From the NCBI GenBank assembly GCA_030041195.1, contig JASHOI010000497.1, positions 1 through 8,713 on the forward strand: a DNA stretch of 8,713 nucleotides, read 5' to 3'. This document shows, in pieces, positions 6,362-8,713 of the stretch. The notes under the pieces were generated by a model. The model searched no databases. It was not told the origin of the DNA and saw only the letters and a list, made by a program, of their open reading frames with translations. The DNA comes from Streptosporangiaceae bacterium (lineage in GTDB: Bacteria; Actinomycetota; Actinomycetes; Streptosporangiales; Streptosporangiaceae). Each line of letters opens with the position of its first letter. Within the stretch, counting starts at the first letter, position 1. The position numbers and the translations under genes are program-made.

Positions 6362-7024
6362 TTGCCGGAGCAATCGAGGGCCCACGCTGACGATCCGTTC
6401 GGCGGCCGGCCGCCAACCAGTCACGAGCGGATGACGGGGCTGCCCTGGGATGCGTCGTACCACAACGGCCCGGCGCCCTGGGACATTGGCCGGCCGCAGC
6501 CGGTGATCGTGCGTCTGGCGGCCGAGGGCGGGTTTGCCGGGGCGGTGCTCGATGCGGGGTGCGGTACCGGCGAGAACACCCTGCACGTCGCGTCGCTGGG
6601 GCTGCCGGTCCTGGGTGTCGACGTGGCCGAGACCGCGCTGGCGATGGCCCGGGAGAAGGCGGCCGACCGCGGGATCCAGGCAGAGTTCGCCGCGGCGGAC
6701 GCGCTCCACCTGGAGCGCCTGGGACGCCGGTTTGACACGGTGCTGGACTGCGGGCTTTTCCACAGTTTCGGCGCCGACGAGCGGCCGGGATACGTGGCCA
6801 GCCTGGCGTCGGTGACCGGGCACGCCGCAACCCTCTACGTGCTGTGCTTCAGCGACGAGGGCGCCGGCATCGGCCCACACCCCGTCAGCCACGACGAGCT
6901 GAGCAGGGCGTTCGGCCCGGGCAGTGGATGGAGGGTCGCCGCGATCGAGCCGGACCGGGTGCTGACGAGATTCCACGACGACAACGGCGCGCCGGCCTGG
7001 CTCGCGACCGTCAACCGGATCTAG
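6362..7024 (+). CDS. Class I SAM-dependent methyltransferase
   Basis: The 220-aa product has the Rossmann-type methyltransferase fold. Motif I is VLDAGCGTGE (62-71), the acidic end of strand beta-2 is in VLGVDVAE (83-90, Asp87), and motif IV is FDTVLDCGLFHSF (124-136). The PWDIGRPQP segment (39-47) ahead of motif I is typical of the thiopurine/thiol/tellurite methyltransferase-like branch, which acts on small nucleophiles; the true acceptor is unknown. The protein should be cytosolic. The start is taken as TTG at 6362 because of the well-placed AGGGGG; translation from the ATG at 6431 (Met24) would still keep PWDIG and the whole fold. It is divergent from the propeller gene and ends 88 bases before the copper ATPase, which has its own operator, so the two are probably separate transcripts. 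There is no sign of damage. Confidence 0.88.
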   Translation: MPEQSRAHADDPFGGRPPTSHERMTGLPWDASYHNGPAPWDIGRPQPVIVRLAAEGGFAGAVLDAGCGTGENTLHVASLGLPVLGVDVAETALAMAREKAADRGIQAEFAAADALHLERLGRRFDTVLDCGLFHSFGADERPGYVASLASVTGHAATLYVLCFSDEGAGIGPHPVSHDELSRAFGPGSGWRVAAIEPDRVLTRFHDDNGAPAWLATVNRI

Positions 7025-7048
7025 GGCCTGAGCCACTCCACCCTCCAC

Positions 7049-7068
7049 ATACCCCATGGGGGTATAGT
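7049..7068 (+). promoter_or_regulatory. CsoR-like copper operator overlapping a -10 element
   Basis: ATACCCC-ATG-GGGGTAT (7049-7065) is a palindrome with perfect 7-bp arms, matching the TACCC...GGGTA pattern known for CsoR-family copper repressors. It runs into TATAGT (7063-7068), a good -10 hexamer, so bound repressor would occlude the promoter. Transcription would start near 7075. A copper ATPase directly downstream makes the assignment convincing. The repressor gene is not in the window, and the -35 is not recognisable. Confidence 0.78.
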
Positions 7069-7107
7069 GGCACGAACGAGTAGCCGCGTGGGACCCTGGC
7101 ACCGGAC

Positions 7108-7112
7108 GGAGG
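7108..7112 (+). promoter_or_regulatory. Shine-Dalgarno GGAGG that questions the ATPase start
   Basis: GGAGG touches the ATG at 7113 with no spacer, which is too close for normal initiation. The in-frame TTG at 7119 is six bases away, an ideal distance, so translation may really begin there, two codons later. Confidence 0.55.
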
Positions 7113-8713
7113 ATGGCGTTGGCATCGGCGACACACGAGGTCACCGGGGTCGTCGCGGCCGTTCGCGGCACCGAACTGGCGATCGACGGGATGACCTGTG
7201 CGTCGTGCGCGGCCAGGATCGAGCGGCGGCTCAACGGGCTCGACGGTGTCACCGCGACGGTCAACTTCGCCACGCAGACCGCGCGGGTGAGCTTCCCCGC
7301 CGCGATCGCGGTCGCCGACCTGATCACGGTGATCGAGCGGGTTGGGTACACGGCGGCCCCGTCGGCCGCGGGGGAGGGTCCTGCCGCCGGGGAGATGGCA
7401 CGGCTGCCGTGGCGGCTGCTGGTGTCGCTGGCCCTGGCGGTCCCGGTGGTGGCGCTGGCCATGGTCCCGGCGTGGCAGTTCCGCGACTGGCAGTGGGCCA
7501 GCCTGGCGCTGGCGTCGCCGGTGGCGCTCTGGGGAGCCTGGCCGTTCCACCGGGCCGCCGCGCGCGGCGCCCGGCACGGCGTGGCGACGATGGACACGCT
7601 GATCTCGGTCGGGGTCGGGTCCGCGTACCTGTGGTCGCTGTACGTGCTGCTGTCCGGCAAGCCCGGCGCGACGTACCTGGAGGTCGCGTCGGGGGTGACG
7701 GCACTGGTGTTGCTGGGCCGCTACCTCGAGGCCCGCGCGAAGCGGAGCTCGGGCGCGGCGCTGCGGGCGCTGCTGTCGCTGGGGGCGAAGGACGTCGCGG
7801 TGCTGCGCGGCGGTGCCGAGGTGCGCGTTCCCGTGGCCGAGCTCGCCGCGGGCGAGGAGTTCGTGGTGCGGCCGGGGGAGAAGATCGCCGCCGACGGGGT
7901 CGTCATCCGCGGCCATTCGGCGGTGGACACCTCGATGCTGACCGGCGAGCCGGTGCCGGCGGAGATCGGCCCCGGCGACGGCGTGACCGGGGGGTGTGTG
8001 AACGCCAGCGGCAGGCTCGTGGTCCGCGCCACCAGGGTGGGCGCGGACAGTCAGCTCGCGCGGATGGCCCGGCTGGTCGCGGAGGCCCAGGCCGGGAAGG
8101 CGCCGGTGCAGCGGCTGGCGGACCGGATCGCGGCGGTGTTCGTGCCCGCCGTGATCGTCGCCGCGGCCGGGACGCTGGTGGGGTGGCTGGCGGCCGGCCA
8201 GGCCGCCGGGGCGGCGTTCACCGCGGCCGTCGCGGTGCTGATCATCGCCTGCCCGTGCGCGATGGGCCTGGCCACGCCGACCGCGATCCTGGTCGGCACC
8301 GGTCGCGGCGCGCAGCTCGGGATCCTCATCAAAGGGCCGGAAGTGCTCGAGTCCACCCGCGCCGTGGACACGATCGTGCTGGACAAGACCGGGACCATCA
8401 CGACCGGCCGGATGAGCCTGGTGGATGCGGCCGCCGGATCCGGCGAGGACCTGGCTGAGGTGCTGCGCCTGGCCGGGGCCGTGGAGGCGGCGTCCGAGCA
8501 CCCGGTTGGCGCCGCGATCGAAGCGGGCGCGCGGAACCGGCTCCGCACCGGCCTGCCCGCGGTCACGGAGTTCGCCAGCCATCACGGGCTCGGCGTCAGC
8601 GGCGTCGTGGACTCCCGCGCCGTCATGGTCGGCCGGGCCGGCTGGCTGGAATCCGCGTGGTCGCGGCCGGTCCCGGCCGAGCTGGCCGCACGCGCCGCGG
8701 AGGCGGAGGCGGC
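7113..8713 (+). CDS. copA: Copper-exporting P1B-type ATPase (3' end cut by window edge)
   Basis: This membrane pump couples ATP hydrolysis to export of Cu(I). The first 533 residues are present. An N-terminal metal-binding HMA domain carries GMTCASC (26-32; Cys29 and Cys32). Membrane segments lie at about 100-121, 128-146, 160-182, 188-208, 342-362 and 368-392. The actuator domain has TGE (277-279), the ion-site motif is Cys380-Pro-Cys382 in helix 6, the phosphorylation site is Asp424-Lys-Thr-Gly-Thr, and SEHPVG (461-466) is the nucleotide-domain His-Pro motif of P1B pumps. CPC together with the HMA motif indicates the Cu+/Ag+ class. About 200 residues, including the end of the ATP-binding domain and the last two helices, should lie to the right. 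The ATG at 7113 is the only ATG near the start, but the TTG at 7119 is better placed for GGAGG. A CsoR-like operator precedes it, implying induction by copper. All motifs seen are intact. Confidence 0.93.
   Translation, partial: MALASATHEVTGVVAAVRGTELAIDGMTCASCAARIERRLNGLDGVTATVNFATQTARVSFPAAIAVADLITVIERVGYTAAPSAAGEGPAAGEMARLPWRLLVSLALAVPVVALAMVPAWQFRDWQWASLALASPVALWGAWPFHRAAARGARHGVATMDTLISVGVGSAYLWSLYVLLSGKPGATYLEVASGVTALVLLGRYLEARAKRSSGAALRALLSLGAKDVAVLRGGAEVRVPVAELAAGEEFVVRPGEKIAADGVVIRGHSAVDTSMLTGEPVPAEIGPGDGVTGGCVNASGRLVVRATRVGADSQLARMARLVAEAQAGKAPVQRLADRIAAVFVPAVIVAAAGTLVGWLAAGQAAGAAFTAAVAVLIIACPCAMGLATPTAILVGTGRGAQLGILIKGPEVLESTRAVDTIVLDKTGTITTGRMSLVDAAAGSGEDLAEVLRLAGAVEAASEHPVGAAIEAGARNRLRTGLPAVTEFASHHGLGVSGVVDSRAVMVGRAGWLESAWSRPVPAELAARAAEAEA

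Noticed and set aside
7011..8585. A 524-codon open frame on the minus strand
   Set aside because: It is antisense to the copper ATPase, whose HMA, TGE, CPC, DKTGT and SEHP motifs are all in the plus frame.

Overview
This is an 8.7-kb piece of a very GC-rich bacterial chromosome, almost certainly from an actinomycete. The grounds are strong G/C bias at third codon positions, GTG and TTG starts, long antisense shadow ORFs, actinobacterial-type proteins and a CsoR-like copper operator. I cannot name a genus. Genes fill nearly all of the window; the longest gene-free gap is about 160 bases.

Left part (1-4107): a catabolic-looking locus. On the minus strand a Rieske non-heme iron oxygenase alpha subunit (3309-2134) is followed after 5 bases by a tandem-fused CaiB/BaiF (family III) CoA transferase (2128 to beyond position 1). 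A TetR-family regulator (3409-4107) diverges from them across a 99-bp spacer. The spacer holds a 13-bp imperfect palindrome overlapping possible -10 elements on both strands. The inferred logic is that the TetR protein senses a substrate or CoA ester and controls an operon that hydroxylates or demethylates a compound and activates it as a CoA thioester. The substrate cannot be read from the sequence. No ferredoxin or reductase partner is visible, and the operon may continue to the left of the window.

Middle (4104-6198): a 5'-truncated PIN-domain (VapC-like) toxin remnant ends head-on against tetR, the two stops sharing one CTAG. It abuts a perfect 13-bp stem terminator belonging to a secreted protein read on the minus strand. 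That protein (574 aa) has seven kelch-type repeats, so probably a seven-bladed beta-propeller, plus a C-terminal beta-sandwich like those of galactose/glyoxal oxidases. The expected copper-ligand histidines seem to be missing.

Right part (6199-8713): a divergent intergenic region with a candidate promoter for the propeller gene and a 46-base imperfect hairpin. Then come a class I SAM-dependent methyltransferase (TTG start) and a copper-type P1B ATPase cut by the right edge. The ATPase is preceded by a CsoR-like palindrome, ATACCCC-ATG-GGGGTAT, overlapping a TATAGT -10, which implies copper-induced derepression.

I see no mobile elements, CRISPR arrays, tRNAs or rRNAs, and no clear evidence of a wholly new multi-gene system. 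The best leads are the asymmetric CoA transferase fusion (catalytic Asp lost in the first half, a segment deleted from the second), its pairing with a Rieske oxygenase, and the apparently non-enzymatic propeller protein.
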